Positions 6,492 through 14,933 of a stretch of DNA of 21,819 bases are shown piece after piece (the first letter of the stretch is position 1; the number at the start of each line of letters is the position of its first letter). The notes under the pieces are model-generated. The model had not been told where the DNA came from and did not search any database. It saw only the letters and a program-made list of their open reading frames with translations. The position numbers and the translations under genes are program-made. This DNA is from Bacteroidota bacterium (GTDB lineage Bacteria; Bacteroidota; Bacteroidia; Chitinophagales; Chitinophagaceae), in assembly GCA_947460795.1 (NCBI GenBank), contig CANHJA010000010.1, positions 1 through 21,819 of the forward strand, read 5' to 3'.

Positions 6492-7751
6492 TTATTTGAT
6501 CATTGAAAATTGATTGTTATTTATCACACATATAATTTTTCCAATCATTTCTGAATTCAGCAAAGGCGAGTTTGCAGAAAGACTTTCATTGTTTGTTGTG
6601 TTAAAATTCCATTTCTCTGTTGGATTAAAAACCGTTAGGCATGCTGGTTGTTTTTCCTCAATAATTGGCATGGGTAAGGATAGTATTTCCCTTGGTTTTT
6701 CTGTAAGTAAAGAAATCCATTTTTCTAAAGTAATTTTTGAACTTGCTTTTAATAAACTTGGCAACATGGTTTGTAACGTAATCATGCCATTTTTAGCATA
6801 TTCAAATTCCTTTGTTTTGGAATCCCAATCTTGTGGAAAATGGTGAGACGCAATGCTGTCAACCACACCGTCTTCAACTGCTTTAAGCAACGCTTTTCGA
6901 TCTTCATCAGTTCGTAAAGGTGGATTCACTTTATACAAACTGTCATAGGTTTCTAAATCGGCATCTGTATATAATAAATGATAAGGGGTAACTGAGCAAG
7001 TTACCTGTAAACCTTGCTTTTTAGCTTGTTTAATTAATTCAATCGATTTTTTAGTACTGATTCCTGTAAAGTGAATTTTAGAGTTGGTATAACTCACTAA
7101 TTCTAAACTTTGCTGAATGGCAATATATTCAGAAATCGCAGGTTTTCCTGGCATTCCTAATTTTGTAGAAGCGATTCCTTCATGCATTAAACCATGTTTT
7201 GAAATGGAGGTATTTTCAGGAATTTCTATTATAACTCCATCAAATGTTTTAATATACTGCAATGCTTTTAGCAACAAGCCTGCATCTTGTATCGTTTTTT
7301 TACCATCTGTAAAAGCAATTGCACCACCTTGTTTCATATCATACATCTCAGCTAAATCCTTGCCCTCTGTGTTTTTTGAAACAGCGCCTAAGGGATGTAA
7401 GTTAACTAAATCAGATTTGGATTTTATCGATTCAATGGTTGAGCGATTTTGAATGATAGGATTGGTATTGGGCAGTAAGCAAACATCTGTGAAACCTCCA
7501 GCCAAAGAAGCTTTCATCCCTGTTGCAATGGTATCATTGTGCTCATAACCAGGTTCACAAAAATCAGCGAATAGATCCATAAAACCTATGCTGACATATA
7601 CATTTTTCTCATCGATAACTGTTTTTACTTTTTCATTTATCGAATCTGCAATTTTTTCGATAAGACCATTTTTAATTAAAATGTCTTTTTTCTTCAAATG
7701 ATATTTTGAAGTAGGAGAGAGGATCGTCACTTTTTTTAATAATAACTGCAT
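6492..7751 (-). CDS. pyrC: dihydroorotase homologue lacking metal ligands (pseudo-DHOase)
   Basis: This 419-residue protein has the full length and fold pattern of type I dihydroorotase, the third step of pyrimidine synthesis. The motifs EPGYEHNDTIATG (66-78), LPNTNPI (93-99), VTPYHLLYT (254-262) and KVNPPLRTDEDR (274-285) are conserved. However, the metal-binding HxH is replaced: the usual DxHxHxREPG reads DLFADFCEPG, so the two His are F61 and D63 and the substrate-binding Arg is C65. The catalytic Asp of the usual ATDHAPH is also lost; the segment reads ASHHFPQ (301-307). It is thus probably non-catalytic, like the PyrC' proteins that support aspartate transcarbamoylase assembly in Pseudomonas. 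The frame extends to 7832, but the ATG at 7751 fits the family start and lies 8 bp after the preceding stop. Confidence 0.85.
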   Translation of the reverse strand: MQLLLKKVTILSPTSKYHLKKKDILIKNGLIEKIADSINEKVKTVIDEKNVYVSIGFMDLFADFCEPGYEHNDTIATGMKASLAGGFTDVCLLPNTNPIIQNRSTIESIKSKSDLVNLHPLGAVSKNTEGKDLAEMYDMKQGGAIAFTDGKKTIQDAGLLLKALQYIKTFDGVIIEIPENTSISKHGLMHEGIASTKLGMPGKPAISEYIAIQQSLELVSYTNSKIHFTGISTKKSIELIKQAKKQGLQVTCSVTPYHLLYTDADLETYDSLYKVNPPLRTDEDRKALLKAVEDGVVDSIASHHFPQDWDSKTKEFEYAKNGMITLQTMLPSLLKASSKITLEKWISLLTEKPREILSLPMPIIEEKQPACLTVFNPTEKWNFNTTNNESLSANSPLLNSEMIGKIICVINNNQFSMIK

Positions 7752-7759
7752 ATTCCTTT

Positions 7760-9781
7760 TTATTTCATTAACCGGATTAATAATATTTCTATCAACAAAA
7801 ACAGCAGCGCTAAGAAAATACATACTTTCCAAAGTGGAATGCCATGTTGTAATTCATTTATACTGCTCGATGCATTGATATTATCTTCTAGCCATTCGGC
7901 ATTTTTTATCGTTTTATTATTTTTCAATTCTTTCATGGTCCAAAAATCCATTACAGACTCTGCACGATTATAGTTGATACCTACAAAAATACTATCTTTA
8001 CTGCCTTCTAAATAAACCGAATAAAGTCCTGCTTCTTTTATTCCTTGGTTAATATTTAGTTGAATTTTACTGCCAATACTTCGTTGTTCAGGAATCGCAT
8101 CTATACCATTTCCTGCCACATGATAAATAGTTTTATCACTTACTTTATTGTTTTCAATTGTAAACGAAGCATTTTTTCCTAAGGTTAACGCGTTGATCGA
8201 GTTATTGGCATTCATAAATGCCATTTTATAAATAATAGGTAAAAACCAATAAGATTTCGGAAAATTACTTGCACTTATTTCTGCGCTGGATCCACAAACA
8301 TACATTGTGCCTGCACCTACTTTATAACTGCTCAAAAATGCATCTCCATTCGAAAAAGTAAACAATTTTTGTTCACTGCTTAACGCTGCTTTTGAAATAA
8401 TGAAGTGTTTATATACAATTGGCAATTCAATATTTTCTGGTGTTTTAACAAAAATATCTTTGAAAATTGCATGCGATTTATTGAAACTGGTTACGAATAA
8501 TTTATTGGTATCAAAATTAGTAAAATTACAACCGGCAGTTTTTGTCAAAAAAGAATTTATACCATTCGTTAAATTCGATTGTGGCGCAAATACTAAAATA
8601 CTTCCTCCTTTTTGTGCAAAATTAAGCAATGCATTACTCAATGGCTCAGATAATGAAGTCACACTGTTTAATACAACCAATGAATAATTAGAAAGCAAAG
8701 AAGGATTGAAACTTGTTACATTATTATTGTCCATTCGAAACTGCACATTCGGTTTAAACACAGAACTTAAAAATGCATTGGCATTATTTTGATTTAAAAC
8801 CAATACACTGTAATTTGAGCTAACTTTTCCTGCCACAAAAAAAGTATCATCAAAGCGAATCGGATTGTCTTGAATAAATACTTTTAAATTTTGAAAACCG
8901 GCTTTGGATGTAGTGAAAGTAACATTTTCTGTTTTCAATTCATTGGCTTTTAAAGCGATATTAACTACACTTTTGAGCTGATTATTATCCATCAATGTCA
9001 AGGCAGTATTGGCTTCTTCATTGCTGTTATTTTTTAACTTTACTACTATATTATTGGGTTCATTTAATAATATGGTTGGGCTTTCAAAATACAATGTATC
9101 CAATGTGATATTATTGATCGCAGTTGCATTTACACTCACAAAAAACTTTTGAGTAGCGTCGTCAATAACTAAATTATTCTTAAAATTATTTTTTTGAAAG
9201 TCAGATATAAATACAATTTGTTTCTTAAAACCGTTTTCGGTTTGCAAAAGCTGTTTTTGCTTTTCCAAGATAATTTCGGCTTTTCTGCTCGTTGCTGAAA
9301 TTTGAATGGTACTTAAAAAACGTAGGGCCTCTTCTTTAGTCAAAAAACGATTTTCATTGTAGGCAAAATCATTCGTTAATATTTGAAATTGGTCGCTGCT
9401 CGAATAGGTTTCAATAATCTCTTTGGCTTTGCCTTTAGCTAAATCAACCAAAGAAATAGCATTTTTTTCAACACCCATACTGAATGAATTGTCGATATAA
9501 ATACTAACCGCTTTGGGGCCTTGAGTAATTTTCTCTTTGTCTTTTGAAAAAAATGGTTGAGCAAAAGCAAAAACTAAGCTTAAGATAGCCAATATTCTGC
9601 TCGCTAAAATAAGTAAATGTTTTAACCGAGATGATTTCTGTGTTTGTTCTTGTAACTCTTTTAAAAATCGTATATCAGGGAAAAGAACTTTTTTATATTT
9701 CCTAAAATTAAATAAATGGATCAATATCGGTATGCCGATAACTATTGATGCAGCTATAAATATTGGAAATAAAAAATTCAC
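7760..9781 (-). CDS. BatA-type membrane protein with VWA-like domain
   Basis: This 673-residue inner membrane protein begins with the Bacteroidota BatA N-terminal double-membrane domain (TIGR02226): helix 1 at about 4-24, the conserved IHLFNFRKYKKVLFPDIRFL, and helix 2 at about 56-75. A VWA-like domain follows, with IYIDNSFSMG (94-103) giving the D-x-S-x-S metal site at D97, S99 and S101. A long middle region of beta strands suggests periplasmic Ig-like and class I amidotransferase-like folds (for example LVVLNSVTSLSEPL and GGSILVFAPQSN). A final helix lies near 648-669. The role of such proteins is unknown; related Bat proteins were linked to aerotolerance in Bacteroides. It sits between the aminotransferase (68 bp upstream) and the dihydroorotase homologue (8 bp downstream). 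Confidence 0.85.
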   Translation of the reverse strand: MNFLFPIFIAASIVIGIPILIHLFNFRKYKKVLFPDIRFLKELQEQTQKSSRLKHLLILASRILAILSLVFAFAQPFFSKDKEKITQGPKAVSIYIDNSFSMGVEKNAISLVDLAKGKAKEIIETYSSSDQFQILTNDFAYNENRFLTKEEALRFLSTIQISATSRKAEIILEKQKQLLQTENGFKKQIVFISDFQKNNFKNNLVIDDATQKFFVSVNATAINNITLDTLYFESPTILLNEPNNIVVKLKNNSNEEANTALTLMDNNQLKSVVNIALKANELKTENVTFTTSKAGFQNLKVFIQDNPIRFDDTFFVAGKVSSNYSVLVLNQNNANAFLSSVFKPNVQFRMDNNNVTSFNPSLLSNYSLVVLNSVTSLSEPLSNALLNFAQKGGSILVFAPQSNLTNGINSFLTKTAGCNFTNFDTNKLFVTSFNKSHAIFKDIFVKTPENIELPIVYKHFIISKAALSSEQKLFTFSNGDAFLSSYKVGAGTMYVCGSSAEISASNFPKSYWFLPIIYKMAFMNANNSINALTLGKNASFTIENNKVSDKTIYHVAGNGIDAIPEQRSIGSKIQLNINQGIKEAGLYSVYLEGSKDSIFVGINYNRAESVMDFWTMKELKNNKTIKNAEWLEDNINASSSINELQHGIPLWKVCIFLALLFLLIEILLIRLMK

Positions 9782-9849
9782 GATTGCAAAAATAAGGTTT
9801 CTAATGCTTAAAAAAAGGATAAATTGAATAGACTCTGAATTATTTTCAA

Positions 9850-10926
9850 CTAAAACATTGACAATTCATCTATCAATTGTTGAACTTCTTGAATGCTTGT
9901 AGTTGGAAAATTAGCAATTCTAATTTCCGAATCTTTAAATAAACCGTAACCTGAAGACAGATGCAATCCTTTTGCTTTCAATGATGAGATCATTGCTGCA
10001 TTGTCTGAATTGCATTTTAAAACAACGATGCTTTCAGATTGGTATTTTTCTTCTTTTACTACAATTTCAAATTGTGCAGATTGATGGGCAAATGCATATA
10101 ACATTTCAGCTTTTACTTTACTTTCAGCTTGAATTTGCTTCAATCCTTTCTGATTCATTTCCTCGGCAATTTTACCTAAAACATAAATAGCCACTACATT
10201 GGGCGTGGAGGGCGTTTCCCAAGCGGCATAATTTTTGGCATAATTTAATAAAGTATGATGCGCTCCTTGAAATATTTTTTTGGTGTGTAAATGGGTTGCC
10301 TTTGACAAACAAGCCTCGTTGACTATCCAAACCCCTAAACCTGGAGGCATCCCAAATGCTTTTTGCACACTAAAAAATGAAGAGTCTATAAACTGATAAT
10401 CCAAATTGGAAATAGGAGCAATGGAAACCAAATCGGTACACAATAATGATTCTGGATTTTGTTTTTTTAAAGTAACTAAATCAGAGGAAGGCATATAAAC
10501 CCCAGAACTTGTTTCATTTTGAGTAGTACAAATTAATTCAGTATTTGATGGGATCGAAACTGTTGAAACATCAAAACCTTGACCATGATCTGCATGGATA
10601 GAAATTGCTTTTTTACCCAATAACTCACTGAATTCAAAAAATCGTTGACTGAAACTACCATTTACAAAATGAAAACTATTTTCCTCTACTAAGTTTAAAA
10701 TCATTCGTTCCCAAATTTCGGTAGCACTGCCAGCAAAGTATATTTGATGAGAAGAAGTAAGATTCAACAATGTACGAAGTTGTTCATCTGTATGCTGATA
10801 AATATGATGAAATGCTTCACTTCGATGATTGATACTTCCATAATTGAAATTCAATGCATCTTGATAATAGGTAGTATAATTCGAATGAATTTGTGATGGG
10901 CCAGCTGTAAAAAATGTTTGTTTCAT
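9850..10926 (-). CDS. class V aminotransferase, phosphoserine aminotransferase-like
   Basis: This is a 358-residue PLP enzyme of fold type I. It begins FFTAGPSQIH (5-14), followed by NHRSEAFHHI (33-42), the usual class V start in which FxAGP and the HRS segment bind the substrate. D165 (LLCTDLVS) should contact the PLP ring nitrogen, and SVQKAFGMPPGLGVW (186-200) carries the Schiff-base K189. The sequence is closest in pattern to SerC and alanine-glyoxylate aminotransferase families, but it is divergent from standard SerC (no ISLLEISHRS-like block), so the substrate is left open. It looks like the first gene of the minus-strand operon, with 68 bp to the BatA-type gene. No clear TAnnTTTG element was found before it; the nearest candidate, TATTTTAG around 10991-10984, has one mismatch. 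Confidence 0.82.
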   Translation of the reverse strand: MKQTFFTAGPSQIHSNYTTYYQDALNFNYGSINHRSEAFHHIYQHTDEQLRTLLNLTSSHQIYFAGSATEIWERMILNLVEENSFHFVNGSFSQRFFEFSELLGKKAISIHADHGQGFDVSTVSIPSNTELICTTQNETSSGVYMPSSDLVTLKKQNPESLLCTDLVSIAPISNLDYQFIDSSFFSVQKAFGMPPGLGVWIVNEACLSKATHLHTKKIFQGAHHTLLNYAKNYAAWETPSTPNVVAIYVLGKIAEEMNQKGLKQIQAESKVKAEMLYAFAHQSAQFEIVVKEEKYQSESIVVLKCNSDNAAMISSLKAKGLHLSSGYGLFKDSEIRIANFPTTSIQEVQQLIDELSMF

Positions 10927-11035
10927 TCTTATTTTTTTAAAAATTCTATATCAACTAATATTGTAACCCACGATCCATTTTTGCTAAAATAGTATTTTAT
11001 CGATAAATATTTCAGTTTATTCATTTGATTTATAA

Positions 11036-11068
11036 AAAAACGGAGCAAAATAATTTTGCTCCGTTTTT
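11036..11068 (-). terminator. strong intrinsic terminator after the coiled-coil protein gene
   Basis: Arms AAAAACGGAGCAAAA (11036-11050) and TTTTGCTCCGTTTTT (11054-11068) pair perfectly over 15 bp around a TAA loop. Read on the minus strand, the GC-containing stem is followed by a run of T. It lies 20 bp past the stop of the gene at 11088-11963 and would insulate the aminotransferase operon downstream from it. Confidence 0.85.
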
Positions 11069-11087
11069 CATGATAGTTAATTTCTAT

Positions 11088-11963
11088 TTATTTTAAATTC
11101 GCTATTTGCGAAATTATTTCATTCATTTTTTTAGTAGCTTCAACTATTTCAGATTTCGTTTTTATTTGCTGTAAAGCTGCTTCTGTAATTTTATCTTCTG
11201 CTTTTTTTAAATTTTCATTCAGTTCAGCAGCCTGTTCCAATGCGCTGTTGTATTTTTTAGTCGCTTTTTCTGTTGTAGACTGTTGCTTACTTAATTCTTT
11301 TTTAAAAGCATCTTTATCTTGAATTAATTCATTGGGCGCTGTATTTTTTACATTTTCTAACGTTTTTTGCTGCACCTCCATATCAACTTTCAATGCAACA
11401 ATATCTATTTTATTTAAATTAATTTTTGATTCAATTTTCGATTTATCTTTTGTAAAATTTTCTTCGTCTTTGCTTTGATTTTTTAACTTTTTCTCTAAAT
11501 TTTTAAATACAGCAGTTTGTGTGTTCAATTGTTTTGATAATAAAAATGCGGTAGCATCATTTAAGAATTTAGTTAAATAAATTTTAGTGTTTTCAATTGA
11601 AATTGAGTCTGTTTCTTTCTTAAAAAAGTTATCATATCCTTTTGATAAAGCTAATGTTAAGATTGCTGACGTTTTTTTATCTTCCACTTTGTAATATAAA
11701 TCAATGGTCTCTTTTGTAATTTCAGAAATAATCACTTTTTTATATAATCTAAATCCATTAGAAGCTTTAGAGGCTTTACTTAATTTTGCTTCAGTCATTT
11801 TTTTGATAAATGCGCCTTCAATAATTTCGCCAGAGAGGGCATAATCGGCAGAAATACAAGGCTGATTTGCATTGTTTATTAAAATTGTGCCTTCTTTTAC
11901 ATCTTGAGCAAAGGTGGTTAAAGCACTGACTAATATCGAAATTATAAAAATGTACTTTTTCAT
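11088..11963 (-). CDS. secreted protein with a long C-terminal coiled coil, function unknown
   Basis: This encodes 291 residues. A signal peptide covers 1-19 (MKKYIFIISILVSALTTFA followed by Q), so it is exported to the periplasm. Residues 20-140 form a globular domain rich in strands and Lys, with no family I recognise. Residues about 145-208 and 215-290 are strongly charged heptad-like helices (EKKLKNQSKDEENFTKD; AAELNENLKKAEDKITEA) broken by a short NTAPNELI turn, so an antiparallel or two-part coiled coil is likely. The only Cys is C36. It has its own promoter and terminator, so it is a single-gene unit. An envelope structural or scaffold role is possible but unproven. Confidence 0.7.
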   Translation of the reverse strand: MKKYIFIISILVSALTTFAQDVKEGTILINNANQPCISADYALSGEIIEGAFIKKMTEAKLSKASKASNGFRLYKKVIISEITKETIDLYYKVEDKKTSAILTLALSKGYDNFFKKETDSISIENTKIYLTKFLNDATAFLLSKQLNTQTAVFKNLEKKLKNQSKDEENFTKDKSKIESKINLNKIDIVALKVDMEVQQKTLENVKNTAPNELIQDKDAFKKELSKQQSTTEKATKKYNSALEQAAELNENLKKAEDKITEAALQQIKTKSEIVEATKKMNEIISQIANLK

Positions 11964-11984
11964 GATTTGTGAATTTTATTCATA

Positions 11985-11992
11985 CAAATGTA
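11985..11992 (-). promoter_or_regulatory. -7 promoter element of the coiled-coil protein gene
   Basis: Read on the minus strand this is TACATTTG, an exact match to TAnnTTTG. Transcription should begin near 11978, about 15 bases before the ATG. I see no TTG at the proper -33 distance, so the call rests on the -7 element and its position. Confidence 0.45.
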
Positions 11993-12072
11993 GTTGTTTA
12001 GCATTTCTTTCTCGTTAATAAGTCCTAAAATAAAAATTGTTCGTCTTATTTTTACAGCCTAAACTTTTTTCA

Positions 12073-13578
12073 TTGAGTATAAAAAAATTAGCAGGACAAA
12101 CCATGTGGTATGGTTTACCAAGCATAGCAACTCGTTTTATTGGATATATTTTAAATTTCTCGTTGATATTTTTATATAAAGCAGTCAACACTGCCGATTT
12201 AACTCAGATTTATGCCATATTCCCATTTCTGAATATTTTGTTTACATACGGTGTAGAAACTAGTTTTTTTCGATTTATTCAAAATCATCCAAAACAAAAG
12301 TTATTTAACACGCTCAATGTGTCCATTTTTATTTCAACCATTTTGCTTTCAAGCATGATGCTATTGTTTAAACAGCCATTAATTGAATTTACAGCCATGC
12401 AAGATCACCCTGAGTTTATCACTTGGATGGCAATGATTGTTTTCTTTGATACATTGAGTGCGCTGCCATTTGCTAAACTTCGCCAAGAAGAGCGTCCAAG
12501 AAAATATGCCTTCATTAAATTACTTGGAATTATTATCAATGTATTTATTGTCATCTGGTTTATCGGTGTTTGTCCCAATATTGCAACAAAAAATCCTGCA
12601 AGCATTTTATTACTTGGTTATCATGAGTCTATTGGGATTGGTTATTATTTAATAGGAAATATCATTGGAAGCATTCTCACTTTTGCCTTGCTTTTACCAG
12701 AATATAAAGCTTTTAAATTTGAGTTTGATTCAAAACTTTGGAAAGAAGTAATGAAGTATTCGTATCCATTAATTATTGTTGGTTTAGGTGGTATGATCAA
12801 TGACATGTTGAGTCGATTGGTTTTTCAACATGTAACTGATTTGCCTGTAGCCGAAGCAAAGAAACAGTTAGGTATTTTTGCTGCAAATTATCGGTTGGCT
12901 GTTTTAATAACCATTTTTATTCAAATGTTTAGAATGGCTGCCGAACCATTCTTTTTCAATCAATCACAAAATAAAAATGCACCCGAAACTTATGCTCGAG
13001 TAATGAATATGTTTGTAGTTGCATGCTCAATCATGTTTTTATTTGTTGGACTTTATTTAGATGTTTTTAAATCCATAATGTCATTAAAATACAAGGAGTA
13101 TGGTGAAGGCATAGAAATCGTACCTATTTTAGCTATGGGCAGTGTTTTTTTAGGAATCTATTATAATTTATCCATTTGGTATAAACTCACAAATAAAAAT
13201 TGGTATGGTGCAGGAATTACCATTATAGGTGCAATAGTTACCGTAGTATTAAATATTTTATGGATCCCAAAATATGGATATGTTGGAAGTGCATGGGCAA
13301 CTTTTATTTGCTATCTATTCATGATGGTGATCAGTTATTTCATGGGACAAAAATATTTTCCGGTGCCTTATAATATCAAAAAAATAAGTTGGTATATTTT
13401 TATCATTGGAGGTTTAACAATTGGTTCTATGTTTTTAAACAAAGAAATAGATTCGCTGTGGTTAAAAATAGGATTGAGTTCGTTGTTTTTCTTTAGCTAT
13501 ATTTTTTACGTATTAAAAAATGAAAAAAATGAGTTTGGAAGTTTGCCTATGATTGGGAAATTTGTACAAAAACTATAA
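12073..13578 (+). CDS. polysaccharide/lipid-linked oligosaccharide flippase (MOP superfamily)
   Basis: This 501-residue multi-spanning protein of the Wzx/MurJ-like MOP superfamily has roughly 14 hydrophobic segments from the N-terminus (YGLPSIATRFIGYILNFSLIFLY) to the end (IGLSSLFFFSYIFYVL). It should move lipid-linked sugars across the inner membrane for surface polysaccharide assembly. The frame is open to a TTG at 12037, but the family N-terminus (SIKKLAGQTMWYGLPS) begins at a TTG at 12073, which is the preferred start; an ATG at 12103 would cut into the first helix. An A-rich/T-rich leader with TATTTTTA at 12047-12054 is a weak -7 candidate. No glycosyltransferase cluster is attached, so its substrate cannot be named. 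Confidence 0.87.
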   Translation: MSIKKLAGQTMWYGLPSIATRFIGYILNFSLIFLYKAVNTADLTQIYAIFPFLNILFTYGVETSFFRFIQNHPKQKLFNTLNVSIFISTILLSSMMLLFKQPLIEFTAMQDHPEFITWMAMIVFFDTLSALPFAKLRQEERPRKYAFIKLLGIIINVFIVIWFIGVCPNIATKNPASILLLGYHESIGIGYYLIGNIIGSILTFALLLPEYKAFKFEFDSKLWKEVMKYSYPLIIVGLGGMINDMLSRLVFQHVTDLPVAEAKKQLGIFAANYRLAVLITIFIQMFRMAAEPFFFNQSQNKNAPETYARVMNMFVVACSIMFLFVGLYLDVFKSIMSLKYKEYGEGIEIVPILAMGSVFLGIYYNLSIWYKLTNKNWYGAGITIIGAIVTVVLNILWIPKYGYVGSAWATFICYLFMMVISYFMGQKYFPVPYNIKKISWYIFIIGGLTIGSMFLNKEIDSLWLKIGLSSLFFFSYIFYVLKNEKNEFGSLPMIGKFVQKL

Positions 13579-13580
13579 CC

Positions 13581-13615
13581 CATTTTTTTAAAAATTAGTT
13601 GTTATTATAATTAAT
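13581..13615. repeat. imperfect direct repeat, copy 1 (left of CAP gene)
   Basis: The stretch CATTTTTTTAAAAATTAG followed by TTGTTATTATAATTAAT closely resembles the stretch at 14172-14204, allowing a few substitutions and small A/T-run length changes. It lies just after the flippase stop. In copy 2 the leading CAT is the start codon of the CAP gene, so this copy looks like a duplicated translation leader with no gene behind it. AT-rich low complexity tempers the call. Confidence 0.45.
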
Positions 13616-13625
13616 CTTAAGATAT

Positions 13626-14174
13626 TTATTTTTTAGTTCGAATTGGTTCAGGGCCAGTTGAGTAGATAATCACACAGACACTCCAATCTTTGGATTCAAT
13701 TCGACTATAGCCAAATCTAATCTCAGAGAATTGACTAACTGCTCTAGTCATAATATCCCAATGTTTATCACTTATTTTAAAATAGTGTATCGCTTCTCTT
13801 ACAGATTTAGGTTGAGAACTATATTTGGTAGTTCCGGCCCAACACACCTCATAAATGCCTAATCCTTCATCACCGAATTTTTCAGCACGTCTCATTGGAG
13901 TTTTGGTTAAAGGTTGATCTTCTTCATAATGGCCGGTCTTTTTGCCAGCAATTAAATAGTTAGCGTGAAATGCTGCAGCAGAATCAAGCTTAGAGGTTCT
14001 GGTTATTTTTGTAGATGGTGCAACTAATTCACGAATTACAAAATATACAGAATCTATTTTTATATCTCTTTTTGTATAATCTATTCTAGCATTAGTTTGA
14101 GAATATAGTTTACCATAAATGGAATTAAACAAACAAAATATTATTAACAGAATATAAAATAAGTATACTTTCAT
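13626..14174 (-). CDS. secreted CAP (SCP/PR-1) superfamily protein
   Basis: This encodes 182 residues with a signal peptide at about 1-25 (FYILLIIFCLFNSIYGKLYSQ). The mature part fits the CAP fold: SKLDSAAAFHANYLIAGKKTGHYEEDQPL split over residues 61-90 gives the helix with H70 and H82, GLGIYEVCWAG (104-114) supplies E109, and AIHYFKISDKHWDIMTRAVSQF (128-149) gives the Ser/Asp-x-H segment with H138, followed by IRFGYSRI. CAP proteins are extracellular or periplasmic, with lipid-binding or signalling roles in other organisms; the bacterial role is mostly unknown. It lies 25 bp after the small membrane protein gene on the same strand, so the pair may be co-transcribed. It is flanked by an imperfect direct repeat. 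Confidence 0.78.
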   Translation of the reverse strand: MKVYLFYILLIIFCLFNSIYGKLYSQTNARIDYTKRDIKIDSVYFVIRELVAPSTKITRTSKLDSAAAFHANYLIAGKKTGHYEEDQPLTKTPMRRAEKFGDEGLGIYEVCWAGTTKYSSQPKSVREAIHYFKISDKHWDIMTRAVSQFSEIRFGYSRIESKDWSVCVIIYSTGPEPIRTKK

Positions 14175-14204
14175 TTTTTAAAATTAGTTATTATTTTAAT
14201 TATT
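14172..14204. repeat. imperfect direct repeat, copy 2 (right of CAP gene)
   Basis: CATTTTTTAAAATTAG followed by TTATTATTTTAATTATT mirrors copy 1 at 13581-13615. It covers the CAP start codon and its leader and runs into the last codons of the upstream membrane protein gene. Confidence 0.45.
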
Positions 14205-14673
14205 TATTTGCAAAAGGTTGATTAAAATTAATAATAGGCCTAGGTGTTAATTGCCAAATAAAAATATAACCTGTTTTGAATACTTTCCATTCAAAACTTC
14301 TTTTTGAATGGAACAAAGGATTAGAAACACTTGCATATATACCAAATCCAAAAAGTAAAGTTAGTGCTACAGAAAACGATAATTTATAGATGATTTTATG
14401 AATTTCAATATTCCTGTAACTTTTAAAATAAACCCAAAACAAGAAACCCCAAAATGAAAAATAAATCAAAAAATCAAAAAGAAATTCAAGCAGAAAAAAC
14501 TGATAAGACATAGAGGTGTGAAAACCCTCACCCATAAAAGCAAAAGGAAAACCCCAAAACATTTTATCAGGCCCATCAACGGGCAACACAAACCACCATT
14601 TAGTAACCAAAAACATAGATATGATGGTTGCCAAAAAAATCATTGTTAGAATTTTGATTTTAATTGCATTCAT
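14200..14673 (-). CDS. small membrane protein, function unknown
   Basis: This encodes 157 residues with hydrophobic segments at about 8-26, 57-84 (two short helices or one long aromatic-rich one, FFLLEFLFDFLIYFSFWGFL) and 95-116. The stretch between helices 1 and 2 (PVDGPDKMFWGFPFAFMGEG) and the C-terminal 40 residues should be soluble. I do not recognise the family. The start ATG is preceded by GAAGGGGG six bases upstream, a Shine-Dalgarno-like sequence that is unusual here, since the other genes have A-rich leaders. It probably shares a transcript with the CAP gene 25 bp downstream. Confidence 0.65.
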   Translation of the reverse strand: MNAIKIKILTMIFLATIISMFLVTKWWFVLPVDGPDKMFWGFPFAFMGEGFHTSMSYQFFLLEFLFDFLIYFSFWGFLFWVYFKSYRNIEIHKIIYKLSFSVALTLLFGFGIYASVSNPLFHSKRSFEWKVFKTGYIFIWQLTPRPIINFNQPFANK

Positions 14674-14925
14674 TTTATTCCCCCTTCAAAATTTAAAACC
14701 CATATATTTATATTGAGTGTACAGATAATTATAAAAATAACCATAATACTGTTTAATATCAAAAATTCATAAATCATTTTATAAATAGCTTAAATTGATT
14801 CATACAGCTCTAAATTTTTGCATTCTTTGGATAGCTTTACCATCAATTTAAATACTTTCTAAGGCTAAACTGTTCGAAGTCACAAAAAAAGTAAAAACTT
14901 CTATTAAAAACTAGGAATGCACAAG

Positions 14926-14933
14926 TATCTTTG
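14926..14933 (+). promoter_or_regulatory. -7 promoter element of lutB
   Basis: TATCTTTG, followed by C, matches TAnnTTTG exactly. It lies 20 bases before the ATG at 14954, so transcription would start near 14940 with a leader of about 14 bases. No TTG is present at the right distance upstream, so a different -33 element or an activator may be used. Confidence 0.5.

Noticed and set aside
7117..7452. Plus-strand open frame of 111 codons opposite the dihydroorotase homologue
   Set aside because: It is the complement of a well-supported gene, with no family resemblance and no promoter; the same applies to the frames at 6514-6846, 8400-8687 and 15204-15696.
7752..7832. Longer start of the dihydroorotase homologue at 7832
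   Set aside because: It would overlap the BatA-type gene and add 27 residues before the normal family start MQLLLKKVTIL.
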